64,000 bases of DNA from Ulota crispa. Lineage: Eukaryota > Streptophyta > Bryopsida > Orthotrichales > Orthotrichaceae. The stretch covers positions 9,860,501 through 9,924,500 of the forward strand of contig OY987246.1 in the NCBI GenBank assembly GCA_963920765.1, given 5' to 3'. The notes beneath the pieces were generated by a model that saw nothing but the letters and a program-made list of their open reading frames with translations, searched no databases and was not told the DNA's origin. Both the position numbers and the translations under genes were made by a program. The number at the start of each line of letters is the position of its first letter. Within the stretch, counting starts at the first letter, position 1. Shown here piece after piece: positions 23,838-36,358 of the stretch.

Positions 23838-25025
23838 AGTCTTTAAACCAAAGTTCCCAATTATATTCTTATTAACGCAATTGATTAGAGTTCCTCTTGA
23901 AACCATTTGGGTTACAATTTTGATTCAAATAACTCCAAATTCATGGTGTTCAACACAATACCCACTAGTTAGTTAATCCTCCTTGCATTGCTATTTGTAA
24001 ATGAAAGGCAATGAATGACTTTTAGTCTTTGACATTTTTCAACTCCCACGCGCTTACAAACACCTCCATGAACAAGGCTGTTTTTCTTTACAAACTGCAA
24101 CAATTCACAAAATAGGTCAATATTTGTCTTCTTCAATGTGTTCAATGTGATATAAGAAAGTTGGTTGATGTGCCCGTAAGCATGTCCTACAACCAAGAAC
24201 AACAATAACACTTATCAAATGAATTTCATCATCAAAAAGGTTGCACACAAATGATATATGCACTTAGCCTCCTTAGTCAAAATAATCTTAAAAGACTTTG
24301 GTTGTACTTCTAAAGAAGTAAGGGCCTAGAAATGATTTTAAAGAATCAATCAATCAAAAACTAGGATTAGAATTTGAAAGGGCTTCAAAGCAACCTTATC
24401 TACTAGTAAAAAGTAGCTCCTAGATGTTTTTTTACCACATTGGTAATATACAAGATATCTATGTTTTATGCATCATGATTCTTTGACAATGTGTGATTTA
24501 TTTGATTTATTTCTTTATAATCTATGACATTCCTAGTTTCATACTCATCATAGTCAAACCAATAAATTGAGGTAAAAAAAACTCATAACACTTAATAATT
24601 AAAGTAGAACAATCCAAAGTTAGCATGTACTCAAAGCAAAAACAAGACCTAACAACTCTAAAGAATAAGAAGGCCTGCCCTCAATGAAGAACGTTCAAAA
24701 TTCATTGTAGAGTGTTCACTTTTAGGCTTCAAGACAAGAGCTTAAATATAAAAAGTTTACCAATTGACTTTGACCTTTGTGTTCTTGCATATGATATTAA
24801 AATGCAATTTTTGGACTATACATAAGTTGGAAAAGAATTTGTCTTTGTGTGACCAAAGGAATCAAACCTCACCATGCCAACACTATCATGGCTCTCAAGA
24901 AAATTGGCTTGGTTATAGGTGGCCTATCCTAAGCTTTGCAATGTGTATTCTAAAGAAAGAAATTTTCATGAGAAGAAATAATTTCAGCACTTATTAAGGG
25001 CGGGGTGTTTAATGATATTCTCCAA
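23838..25025. other. AT-rich intergenic
   Basis: No gene recognised on either strand. Confidence 0.5.
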
Positions 25026-25215
25026 TCATAGGAACATCATTATTGGGACACTCTAAATGATTCACTAATATATTGCTATTCTTTCCTTGGTGCAAAATTA
25101 GTGACTAACATCATTAGAAGCGCTTCTGCAATGATAACAAAGACTACTTTCGCACTAACAAAAAAATAGCAATATATTTAATAAGTCATATAGAGTGTCC
25201 CATTGATGATGCTCT
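25026..25215. repeat. 190 bp near-complete palindrome (foldback)
   Basis: Both arms carry CATCATTATTGGGACACTCT-like and AATATATTGCTATT blocks in inverted orientation, meeting at the perfect centre AGAAGCGCTTCT (25115-25126). It is probably a small MITE. As RNA it would form a long hairpin. Confidence 0.75.
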
Positions 25216-27157
25216 TATGACTTATCATATCATATCTACATTAAGAAAAAACAACTAAAATTTTCATTTTTGGACCACACACAAATATCAAGTTTGCTCA
25301 TGTAACAAAATTAAATTTTAGACAGAGAGAAGCTATAGAAAAATTTGTTTAATAATAAAGGTTCTTGAAAAGGTAAACAAAAGATTTTAAGAAAAAGTCA
25401 AAGAGGTGAACTCATTATCTTGAAAAATATTAAATTATTTGTTTGGGTTGTTGTTTACTTGGTATGACATAAGACAAGATCAATGTGTCCAAATGTGATT
25501 TTCATAAATAGTTCAAATTTAATATATCTTGTTAAATGTGCAAAAAGCTTGAAAGTAACACTTAATTTTGGTAACTTTGTAGCAATACAAATTTTGATAG
25601 GCTTCTACCTTGTTAACCTAATACAAGAAGAACTTGGATCCAAATTGAGCAGTGAGGGAAATTTTGCAATGTAAAAACACTTGTTATCTATAGCATTAGC
25701 AAAATTGCTACTAAATGAGATTTGATCAAAAGCACATGCTAATTGGTGTGATGCCACTTATTACATGAACGCCTCACATTGATTGCCCTTTTTATTAAGA
25801 CTTCAAATGTAAGTGTATTTACTTTAAAAATTCATTTACAAAAATTAGTTGAAAAGGATTGTGGTGATGCCGTATTGATGCTTGATGTTTTCAAAAAGAA
25901 TTACAACTTTAGAGATCATGTCTTTCATACATATTAATTTTAAGTACTATTAGCATTATTAACATTGTTATTACTTATTAGAGTTAGAATTTTAAATTCT
26001 TAATTCCTTAAAGATAAGCAATAATGTAGATTTCCAAAGATGTGACAATGCATTACAAAGTGTAGTTTTGAAGAATACATTGCTATTTACACTATATTCC
26101 AAGTGCTAAGTTCCACTAAGTTCTCAAAATATGACTATTTAGGGAATTAAGAATCAAAATTATAGTTTCATATTGTGTCTTAATTCCAAGCTTTGGTTCT
26201 TTTACAACACTTTTTCAAAAAGTTAGTGTCAAAAAAGTGAAAACTTGGTTTAAAATTTGGTGTGGCAAAGATGGAAATCCAACTTAGAAACCAAGTTTCT
26301 AGCATTTTTTTTCCCTTAGAGTCTTTAAAACTTTGGTATGCATGATTCGGAAAAGACCTTGAGTTTTATTTTGCGTTATCAATGCAAATTGAATAAAATA
26401 GCTTTTTGTTAACAAACATAAACACAATTATCAATTATGGGCACTGAAAATAATCTCAACACTCATAATTAGAAACTGAGATGATGTTTGATTTGCTACA
26501 GCTAGCTTGTGGATTCACATTCTATTTCACTCAATTTTATTCTCTAATAACACTAAAAAATCTTTAAAAACTAAACAGATTTAATAGGGACTTTTGACTT
26601 GTATGTCTCCTATTATGTAACCCTTGGTGTTTAAATTCATTAGAAAACTGAGTATGTAATGCATCAAACAATCCACAAGAATAGAATGTGTTCCACTCAA
26701 TCATCTAGTGCACTCATTTTACAATGTCAAAATTAAAAGCTCTTCAAAACAATTTGCAACTAATATAATGGGCAGTTCTTTTATGGGAAAGCAATTCTTG
26801 ATGGATTCACCTGCTCTTTTCTAAATCAAGCTCTTTTACAAATCAAGTCACCAAGAAAACAACCTTTTTATGTTATAAACATTGCTTGAACAAAAAAAGT
26901 TGCATTTTCAATTACTCTTATACTTGAGAATGTAATGACATAAATTGTGGAGTGATGTCATGCTGCATAAGGTCATTCTTGTCAATAGAGACGATAGGTA
27001 ACAATATTTTGTTCATGCAATGTTTATGCAAACCATGGGCCTCACGCACATGCAATTGCACGTTTATGCCACATTTCCACCACTAGTTACTCAAGCTCCG
27101 CCCGTGTTCCATGTGGCCCAAATGTGAGAATGCCTATGCATTGCCCTTACCCTACAC
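25216..27157. other. AT-rich intergenic
   Basis: Nothing recognised; only short open frames. Confidence 0.5.
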
Positions 27158-27950
27158 CAAATAGTGCGTTTAGGTTGCCTTAACAATTAGGTTGCCTTAC
27201 CTTGGCGGCAAAGCAACCTCATGACTCACCCTTGGCCACTTGGAGGGGCATGCAACTCTCTTTATGCTACAATAATTCCTTGTTTTGTGTAAAATTCTAA
27301 CTTCCCTACTCCCTCAGTTTAGCATTTTTTGTTCACCCAACCTTTGCTTGCTTCCTCCATTGTTTATCACAATCATTATTGATGAAAGTTAATGTAATCA
27401 TAGTAAATATTTAAATATTGTGAAATGTAGAGAAATTAGGCCCCCTTTACACTAAGGGAGAGAAGCCCTAGAGAGAAAAATTCAACCAATGAAAACTTCA
27501 AGAATTGAGAAGACCAAGGAACTCCACTTCAAATGGGATTTTTTTTTCTAAGAGACAAGGAAAGGAGAAAATGAGGTGCACAACACTTTTGTCCTCCATG
27601 GCAATGAAAAAGCACAAGGTTGGGTCCCCGGAATTATAGTCAGGCCCACCTAAAGAGGTGGGTTTGATTAGAATTCTAGGGACCCTCACCAAAAATAATT
27701 ATTTTTAGAAAAAAAGAAAAGAAAATCTGAAAAAAAGTTAATTTTGAATTTTTTTTTTTTGAAAACCATATATTTATACATTATGACCTCTTCTTACTTT
27801 ACACTACATTGAAAAGCCTCAACTTCCAAAAACCTACCTCCCAAAGAAAGACCATAGCCCATGAAGGATTTTCTACACAACTTCTCTCAACTTCTCTCCC
27901 CTAATGTAAAGGGGGCCTTACTATGGGGCAACCTAAATGCACTATTTTCT
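27158..27950. mobile_element. MITE with GTGCATTTAGGTTGCC-type ends, copy 2, split by another MITE
   Basis: Left end CACCAAATAGTGCGTTTAGG and right end CAACCTAAATGCACTATTTT are inverted copies. The part 27158-27438 matches copy 1 (17808-18120) in reverse orientation. The element is interrupted at 27439-27917. Confidence 0.72.
27439..27917. mobile_element. Tourist-like (PIF/Harbinger) MITE with TTA duplication
   Basis: A 479 bp element with TIRs of about 27 bp (GGCCCCCTTTACACTAAGGG… / …CCCCTAATGTAAAGGGGGCC). It is bounded by TTA at 27436-27438 and 27918-27920, the 3 bp duplication typical of PIF/Harbinger elements. It lies inside another MITE. The interior includes runs of A and T and no coding sequence. 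Confidence 0.78.
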
Positions 27951-29676
27951 GTACATTTTTGCCATGGGGCCCATCATCAATGTTCGAAGGCCAGGTGGGA
28001 ATCGAGTTTCATGGGCCCTTTGTGTTGTATTACAAAACGGAATCATGGGATAACCGTAAAGTGCAACGATGTGAAGGAACCAAAACGAGAGGGCGACGGG
28101 CTCGTGGACAAGTGGGGAACACAATAAACTGCATGAAATGCAGGTGTTCCGTTCAGGTTCAGTGTCAGCGGTGGGAATATACCGGAAGCGTGGCCAGAGG
28201 GGCCGGAATACGCGCAGGTGTGAAAAAGGCCCATCGGCAGGTAGGGGGGGCAAAAAGCATATGGGAATGCTTGGCTGGAGGAGGAGAATGGTGGCGCCAC
28301 GGCCGCGACCTGCTTCGCCGCATCCGAGGCGAGGCTCTGCTTCTCGGGAAGGCAGCAGTCACACACCATGACCAGTTGTTGCGCCTCCACAAGGCCACAC
28401 TCAACTGCCGTTGCCAACACACGCCAACCAACACGAGTCTGATTGTACCACGGGCGCGGGGGGCGGGACCGTGAGATGCGATCGTCGTTCCAGGTGAGTC
28501 TCCGACGCCGTCGAATTCCAGTGTATGGTGCGTCAGACGTCCGCTCCATAGAGATGATCGTTTGCGCCGTCTTCTGTGATCGAAGGTGACTTTCTTGGTT
28601 AAATTTGGCTTGAATTGAGGTACCGTTGATTTTCGGGGTTGAGAGGTGCCAAAGGAGAGAAGACTTGTTTGTGCGTTTGGTATCATGCTGGAAGGCGGAA
28701 AGTTGTTCTGTGTTCGTGTTATATTATCGAGGCGACGAAGAGAGAAGGCAGAGTAGAGGAGCGGAGGGGGTGAAGTGGAAGAGAAGTAAGCTTAGCAGGG
28801 GATACCGAAGTTCATGTCCGTATGGGGTTGCTGAGTATTGTTTCAGATTTTCTTATTCCTATTGGGGTCATGGTTCCAGCCCCTCTTTACTGGGCAGGCT
28901 TACCGGATGCGGTCCATGATCGCTGTGAGAAGGATTTTTAATGTGCGCGGGCTACTTTGGCCCGGTTTGGGTTTTAGAGTCGCAAAGGGTCGCCCGATGA
29001 CGAATTTCTTGCATAAGCGAGATGGTTGGCTTTTGAAATAGGACAACTTTATCAGCGCCTGTTTCAGCGTGGAAAAGTTTCTTGGCAATGAGGAGGGGGA
29101 TTTGAAAATTAGGTTAACCGGTCTTGCGTGATGGGTAGCGAGTGGCAGCACTTGCACGCCCGGATTTCGTGACGATGCTACATCAAAGGGAATTTGGAAC
29201 TCTGTTTTTTTTTGCTGACGAGAATTTGAAGTGCTCGACGTTATGATTCATAATTCGCAAGCTTAGATTCCATGTGAATTTTATCATCTTCGTGAGGTGT
29301 GTTGTAGTATGGACGAAACCCAAGCAATTTTGATACCTAAGGATATCTCGTGTTTGGGATTGCTCTTGCGCAGGAGTTGGGAACATGACAAAAGGCATTG
29401 TTTGAAAATGGACGTTTGATTCCGGCGCACGCTGTTATAGAGACGATTGGGGTTGTTTTGCCCGATGGGCACGGCTAGCGAGAGCACTTCGGTGGCATGA
29501 CCATGCTGAGCTGACCGGAGAGCGAGGGAATCAAAGCGAAGGGGTCAAGTGGCTGGGTGTATATCGCTCCGGAGCTGCAATTCCGAAAAAGTGTGAATCG
29601 GATGCCTAAAATGGTAGAATTGCGAGGTGGCTCTTCCTGCGGGCAGCCGAGGTGACGCACAGCGGTCGGCCGGGGG
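27951..29676 (+). promoter_or_regulatory. 5' region of RKP (GC-rich)
   Basis: Composition rises sharply from about 28080. CCAG|GTGAGT at about 28488-28497 could be the donor of a 5' UTR intron, which would fit a leader of more than 1 kb, but this is not proven. No convincing protein is encoded; open frames on both strands here are by-products of GC richness. Confidence 0.4.
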
Positions 29677-32600
29677 GTGGGGAACATGTGGGCGGATGGG
29701 GGTCCGCGGAGAGGGCGCCAGCAGCCGCAGCGATTGAGGTCCACCGGGCTCGCCGCACTCTTAGACGAGCAGGAGAGCGAGAGCGGCGTGGTGGTGGCCG
29801 CCTCGTGCATGCACGATGAGTGCAGCAGATCGGGGCTGGAGCGCACCCTGGCGCACGTCCTGGACGCGTCGGGCGTGGGCGGGGTGGAGGCCGTGTCGCT
29901 GGTGAAGCAGGGCAGGATCGATGCCGGCGGCGTGCGATGGTGGCTGCGGTCGCGGATGGGCGCGATGCGGGGGAGCGAGGAGGCGGGGAGCGGCGGGCGC
30001 TCGAGGGAGGGCGTGTTCGTGGGCGAGAGTCCGTTCGGGGAGGGCGTGGTGGCGATGGACAGCGAGGGCGCGTGCGGCGACGTGCGGTTCGACGCGCGGC
30101 AGCTGCAGGTGGAGAGCCAGACGATCTTCAGCAGCGCGCGGGCGAACGCGTGCGTGTGGAAGGGGCGGTGGATGTACGAGGCGACGCTGGGGACGGCGGG
30201 CATCCAGCAGCTGGGGTGGGCGACTCGGTCGTGCCCGTTCACGAACGAGGAGGGCGTGGGCGACGCGGCGGACTCGTACGCGTACGACGGGAAGCGGGTG
30301 TGCAAGTGGAGCGAGCGGCAGGCGGCGTACGGGCAGGCGTGGGTGGCGGGCGACGTGATCGGGTGCTGCCTGGACCTGGAGCGGAGGGAGATCGTGTTCT
30401 TCCGGAACGGCGCGTGCTTGGGCGTGGCGTACGAGGGCGTGCGGGCGGCGGAGGCGAAGGACGGGTACTATCCGGCGGTGTCGCTGTCGCACGGGGAGCG
30501 GTGCGAGCTGAACTTCGGGGGGAGGCCGTTCAAGCATCCGGTGCAGGGGTTCCGGGCGATCCAGGCGCCTCCGGGGTGCGCGGCGGAGGGCGGGGCGCGG
30601 GAGACGGAGACGGAGACGGAGGGGGCGTGCGCGAGGGCGAAGTTCCTGCTGGGGTGCCTGCAGAGGCTGGTGCAGCTGGGGAGCCGCGAGGTGGCGGCGG
30701 CTATGGCTCCCGCGGAGAGGCTGCGGAGGTACGCGCCGCTGACGGAGGAGGAGGTGTCGGCGACGGGCGGGGAGATCTGCGAGCTGCTGGTGCCGCTGCT
30801 GGTGGAGGAGGCGAGACGGGGCGAGGGAGCGGGGGCGGAGGGGAGGGCGGAGGTGGCGGGGGAGTACGCGATATGGAGCGCGCTGGTGCCGTTCCTGGTG
30901 GAGACGTACCGGGCGGAGGCCCCGCACGACGGGCCGAGCGTGGACGCGGCGCTGGAGCTGCTGCTGCCGCGGCTGGAGAGGCGGGTGAGCGGGGGCGGCG
31001 TGGTGGCGAGCATCATGGAGGCGCTGGCGTTCGGGTGCCGGACGTCGCCGTGGACGCTGGCGGACCACCCGTACACGGGGCCGTACCCGTATTTGGCGGT
31101 GGCGTGCCACCTGCTGGAGCGATACGAGTTCATGGTGCGGTGGTGGACGTGGGAGGGGTTCGAGTCGTGCCTGGAGGGGCTGCTGACTCGCAAGGGGCCG
31201 AACAAGAACGACCTGGAGGGGCTGATGCCGGTGGTGTGGTGGCCGGGGTCTCGCGAGGACATGTGCTCGGAGGGCAGGATGAAGCACGCGGCGACGGCAC
31301 TGTCGAAGGCCATCGTGAAGGTAGGCGGAGTGGAGGGGCGGGTGGGGCGGGCAAGCATGGGAGCCTGCGTTAGCTGGCAGGTCGCAGATGTGGTCCGATG
31401 TTAGGGGAGGAGGATGCAGCGGCGGTGGTGCAAATGTCGGGAAGGGTGTCGTGGGGTTGGTTTTGCTGGGAGAGTCCGGTGTGGTGGTAGCGAGATAAGC
31501 GCATGGGATAGCTGGCAATTCGGGTTAGGGAACCTGAGCGGTGCTGGCGGTGGAGCTGGGGCGTGGTGATGTTTTGGGGTGGCAAGTTGAATGTGGGGGA
31601 TGCGTGTGATGCATGGAGGCGGTTTGGGTGGTTTGTGACGGAAATGGTGACGTGGAGGTGGGATTGGCGCACTGACGGGGAAGCTTGCTGGGGTGCGGTG
31701 ACGCAGGTGGAGGAGTTGCAATGGGAGCTGTGCGGGCGACTGCTGCACTTCGTGCCGCCTGCGAGCGAGGAGGTGGCGCAGCCGGTGCCGGGCGTGGTGT
31801 TTCGGAGGTTTCTGCAGAACCTGGTGTGCAAGAACCGAGGGGCGAACAGGAGCATGGCGCCGGCGGGGCTGTCGGACAACTCGGTGCTGGTGTCGACGTA
31901 CTGCGTGCTGCTGCGGCTGCTGTCGGAAGGGTTGGGATCGGCGGGCAAGCTGAGCGGCGAGGGGACGAAGGGGGACGGCAACGGCATGGGTTTCCTGCAC
32001 AGGTGATGGGAGGGCTTAGTTTGGTGGATTCTGGAGTTCCCGAGAGGGACGGTGGGAGTGTGTGGTTTGTTGCGCGTGGAAAGGCGGGCGTGTTGTGGGT
32101 GTGGTGTGTGTGGTGGGCGTCGGGAGGTAGCGATTGGTAGGGTGGCGTTGGCAGGACGCTGAGGTGGGTGGGGTGGGGACATGCAGGGTGGGGAAGCGGA
32201 GCTTTCCCGTGAGCATCTTCGTGAAGGATTCGAGCGCGACGGACTTCGCTCGGCTGGGGGGGACGTTCAGCCACCTGGTGAAGACGTTTGCGGTGGGACT
32301 GGAGGTGCCGGAAGTGGAGTGGGAGGAGAGCTGCATGGACGACGGGGAGAACGTGGTGCGGCACGGAGGGAAGGTGAAGCCGGCGTGCTGCTCGGAGGTG
32401 GCGGCGAGCGGGTCGGCGAGTGACGGGAAGAGTCCGGTGCGGGTGGCGAGCAAGATGGCGGCGGCGAGCACGGGGGGTGGAGTGAGCGAGAGGGCGGGCA
32501 GCCCGATGAGCAGCAGCTACACGAGCGGGCGGAGCTGCGAGGAATGCGTGGAGGAGAAGGCGAGCTCGAGCGGGCGGGTGGACATGAGGCTGGAGGGGGG

Positions 32601-35600
32601 CCCGGTGTCGCGGAGCTACAAGAGGCAGGGGTTCAAGGCGATCAAGGAGCTGTCGGAGGCGATCCGGGAGGAGGAGCTGCTGGACGTGATGCTGCTGGTG
32701 TACCACCTGGGGCTGGCGCAGAATTTCAAGCAGGTGAGCGGGAGTCGGGGCGCGGGGACGTGGGGAGGTTTTCGGTTGTAGTGCAATGTCGGTGTAGAGC
32801 ACGAGCGCGTGGCAGTAGGAGTGGGTTGGGTCGAGTGGACGTCGGCGAGAGCTCGCGTGGATGCAAAGGTGGTCACAGTGGAGGGCGTCGGGGTGGTGGT
32901 GGGAAGCGGTGCAGGTGTCAGTTGGGAAGGGCAGGAATGTTCTTCTCTGTGTTTGTATGATGTGGGTGGAGAGTAGTGAGGTGATCGTGATAGCGTCGTC
33001 TGGAGCGTCTGGGTGTCGGAGGCAGGGTGAAGGAGCAGGTTCATATCGGATGGGAGGGAAGGGGATTTGCGGGGAAGTGCGAGTGGGAGAGGCGCGGGGT
33101 TTGTGAGGGTGTGGTGACAGCGTGTTGGTGGGGCGCAGGCGTCGTTTTTCATGCAGCACCAGATGCAGTCGATCGCACAGCTGGAGGAGACAGATCGTCA
33201 GATACGAGGGGAGCTGCGGGGAGAGAAGCCGTCGAGCGAGTACGTGAAGCGGCTGAAGGAGGCGAGAGCAGTGTACAGGGAGGACTTGATCGACTGCGTG
33301 CGGAAGTGCACATGGTACGTCGGGGGCGGGAGGAGGATGCAAGCGGGGCCGTGGTGGGACGTTGGGTTCGTGTGAGTGGGGAGAGTGGGGAAGTGGTGGG
33401 CATGCGAAGGGTGGGTGCGGCGGACTGAGGAGAGCGCGCGGGGTGTGCAGGTACCGCGTGACGATGTTCGCGAGGTGGAAGCTGCGGGGAATGTATGCGA
33501 CGTGCATGTGGCTGGTGCAGCTGCTGTTGGTGCTGAGCAAGAGAGATCCGCTGTTCAGCTTCGTGCCGGAGTTCTACGTGGAGACTCTGGTGCGTGGCGG
33601 GTGGGAAGTCCGAGTCGGTGGGGTTGTCAGTGCTTGGGTCGCTTTGTAGCAGCCGTGTGTGTGGGATAGCACGTGCGAGGGCAGGGTTATGGGTTGCGAG
33701 AGTCGTGTCTTGGTGGCGTCGTGACGGGAGGTGGGTGTTTGGTGGAGCAGGTGGACTCGTTTCATGCGCTGCGAAGGAGCGACCCGCCGTTCGTGACGCC
33801 GTCGTGTCTTCTGCAGCAAGGGCTGTCTCCGCTGGTAAGGTGTCCGACCTGGTTTGTGCGTCGTGGTTGACGGATTGCAGTCGTCAGTGTCCGTGGAGGT
33901 GGGCGACCGGTACATTGAGTGCGGGTGGTGTCCGAGTCGCGAGCCGTGGTCAGGTTTCCGAGGTTGACGTGGTTGGTGGTTTTGACGTGCAGGTGACGTT
34001 TCTGGTGACGCATTTCAGCGACGGGCGAATAGCGAACTCGGACGTGCGGGACATTCTGCTGCAGTCGATATCGGTGCTGGTGCAGTACAAGGAGCACATG
34101 ATGGCGTTCGAGCGGAATCAAGCAGCGCGAGAGGGGATGGTGGGGTGTCTGCTGGAGTCGTTCGACAATCGGTTCTGGATTCCGGTGTCGAACATCCTGT
34201 TGCGGCTGTGCAAGGGGTCGGGGTTCGGAGCGTCGAAGTGCTTGGCACACGGGGAGTCGTTCTCGCCGCAGTTCCAGGTGGGAGGGAGGAAGGGTCGGGA
34301 TGTAAAGTGTCGGGAGCGTGGGTTTTGTTGTGGTCGAGCGAGCGTGGGTGTTGTGGGAGGATGGGGAGAAGTGTTTGTGAGGTGCAGGGCTATATGAGGG
34401 GGCTGACATGTTGGTTGGAACGTGGTGACAGCGTTTACTGAAGGAGAAGTGCATGAGCGACGAGAAGCTGCTTGCGTCGTTTCTGAATCGGCTTTTCAAC
34501 ACGTTGAATTGGACGATAACGGAGTTTGCGGTGGCGATCAAGGAGATGCAGGAACATTTAGACCTGCGTCAGGTATGTGTTCTTCACGAGACATATTCTT
34601 GTTTTGGAGGTTCTTTTCCGTGTCAGTTTAATCGCGGGAACATGGAGTTTGTATGTGTGTTTGTCTTTTCTTTTTTTTGGTAGTTTTGGATTGTGTATTT
34701 TGATGTTCGGGCATGCACGATATGATATGGCGTGGGCTGCTTGCGTTGCAAAGCAGCGGATTGAGCGTGGATTGCTTTCTTATGTGTTGCGGTTGATTAA
34801 TTCGAACCTCGGTTGTGTTTGTGGGGGTGTGTGAGCAGGTGCCGGATTTGCAGCAGAGGAAATGTACGATAATGTTTGAATTGTCGTGCAACTTGGAGCG
34901 GATATTGGAGTTTTTCACGCAGGAGTTGCCGCACGCGTTCTTGGAAGGGCCAGAAATCAACCTGGTTCGACTTTGTGAACTGATCATATTTGTGCTGAAT
35001 CACACCACATCGAGTGCGGATGCGCAGTTTTTTGACAGGTGTGTATATAGATTGCCTTAATTGGATTGCGGGTACTGCTACTTTCCTGCCGTCGTTATGA
35101 CTGTCGTGGCAATCAGTCTCTGATAAAATGAGCGCTCCTTATTGAAATGTTTTCAGAGCCAGTTCAGTTTTTTGATGGATTTGAGTGCAATCTTTGGGTG
35201 TGGTTTTAGTGCCGTGAGGCAGTCAGGGCAAGCATTGGAGAAGATCAACAGGGCGATGATCTTGGCACCATTGGTGGGGATTGTTCTAAATTTGAGGAAC
35301 GTTTCCCCAGCTCAATGTCACGGTAGGCCGTTCGACATGGCTAGTGTTGTGGCGGGCCTGGACATGTCAGCAGCGGTGGTTGCGAATTTCCAGTATCTCG
35401 TAGACTATAGCTGGGTAAGGGTATATCCCATAGTAACAGAGTGTGTGCTTCGGCGTGAGATCATGCTATATTGAGTTGATATCAATGAGGCTGGTGTATG
35501 TGATTATTATCGTGCTTGAACATGTTATATATGTTTCCGAAATTTGTTTAGTGTAAGCTTAGTTTAGGTCTGTTCATTTTTGTGCCAATTGTTGTTCTTC

Positions 35601-36358
35601 ACGCTTCTTAGGTGAACATCTACGCTGTGTAGTTTCAGTTGAAGGGTGTACGTGTGACTGTGTTTAACCTTTGAGGTTGTGTGGTTCAGGACGTGACTTT
35701 CAGAGGTGATCCGTCTGTGCGAAGAATCATAGATTTGAAATACTTTGTGTCGAAGCTCAAAGTTGAAGTGGAAGAGGCGAGGAGAGTAGCTTCGTCAGAT
35801 CTATTTGCTACATCGAATTCAGGCTCAGGTAGACTACAGTCTTTGTGTTGTTGGCTGTGCCCTTTGACTTAGTTTTCATCCTTGCCTAGTAAGTTGCCAT
35901 TTATGCAACCTTGCCTGTATCGAACTTATACTCTATGCAGATCGCGGAAATTTGTATGGAATATTTTATTTCCTTCTTGGATGTTTTATGAGCTTGATCT
36001 TTTGTCTTACTCATACTTTTGCGAAGTAAAATGTGGGTCGCAATGGTACTAAATCACGGCTAATTAAGCTGGTGTTTTTCCAGGCATTCTAGGGAGTTTT
36101 GCAATGACGGACCGGGAGGAAACGTGCACCATTTGCTACGCTTGCGAAGTGAATACAATCTTCTTGCCTTGCAAGCACAAATCTTGCCAGCGTTGCATAT
36201 CTCGCCATCTTCTGAACAACCAGCGGTGTTTTTTCTGCAACGCAACCATCGTCAAGCTCTCGTCCATGCTTACAACGCCGGGCGTGGACAACGATCAGTG
36301 CGCAGAGGATCCTAGCAGAACGTTGGCAGAGTCACTAGAAGACGCCAAAGTACCGTAA
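29677..36358 (+). CDS. RKP: RING E3 ubiquitin ligase RKP (KPC1/RNF123-like, SPRY-RING)
   Basis: This is the plant counterpart of KPC1/RNF123, the catalytic subunit of the KPC ubiquitin ligase; in Arabidopsis RKP acts in turnover of a cyclin-dependent kinase inhibitor (KRP). Exons: 29677-31320, 31707-32002, 32187-32733, 33139-33314, 33451-33589, 33751-33834, 33993-34277, 34432-34572, 34839-35038, 35210-35414, 35690-35828 and 36084-36358. All are GT-AG and in phase, giving 1376 aa. The SPRY domain lies at about 161-290 (WKGRWMYE, QQLGWAT, ERCELNFGGRPFKHP). Conserved helical stretches follow (RGMYATCMWLVQLLLVLSK, LLQSISVLVQYKE, FLNRLFNTLNWT, ILAPLVGIVLNL). The C3HC4 RING is at about 1300-1337 (CTIC … CKHKSCQRC … CFFC), close to the C-terminus as in the family. 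The Met at 29686 is an alternative start. Exons 1-7 are extremely GC-rich; later exons are not. No lesion was seen. Confidence 0.95.

Noticed and set aside
28043..28686. Overlapping open frames of 170-180 codons on both strands upstream of RKP
   Set aside because: Product of GC-rich sequence; no domain, and mutually exclusive frames of similar length.
29475..33540. Very long minus-strand open frames (276, 585, 296 and 671 codons) opposite RKP exons, and a 517-codon plus-strand frame
   Set aside because: They are shadows of the extremely GC-rich RKP exons: Pro/Arg/His-rich or Gly/Arg-rich repeats without domains, and they run through RKP introns and splice sites.
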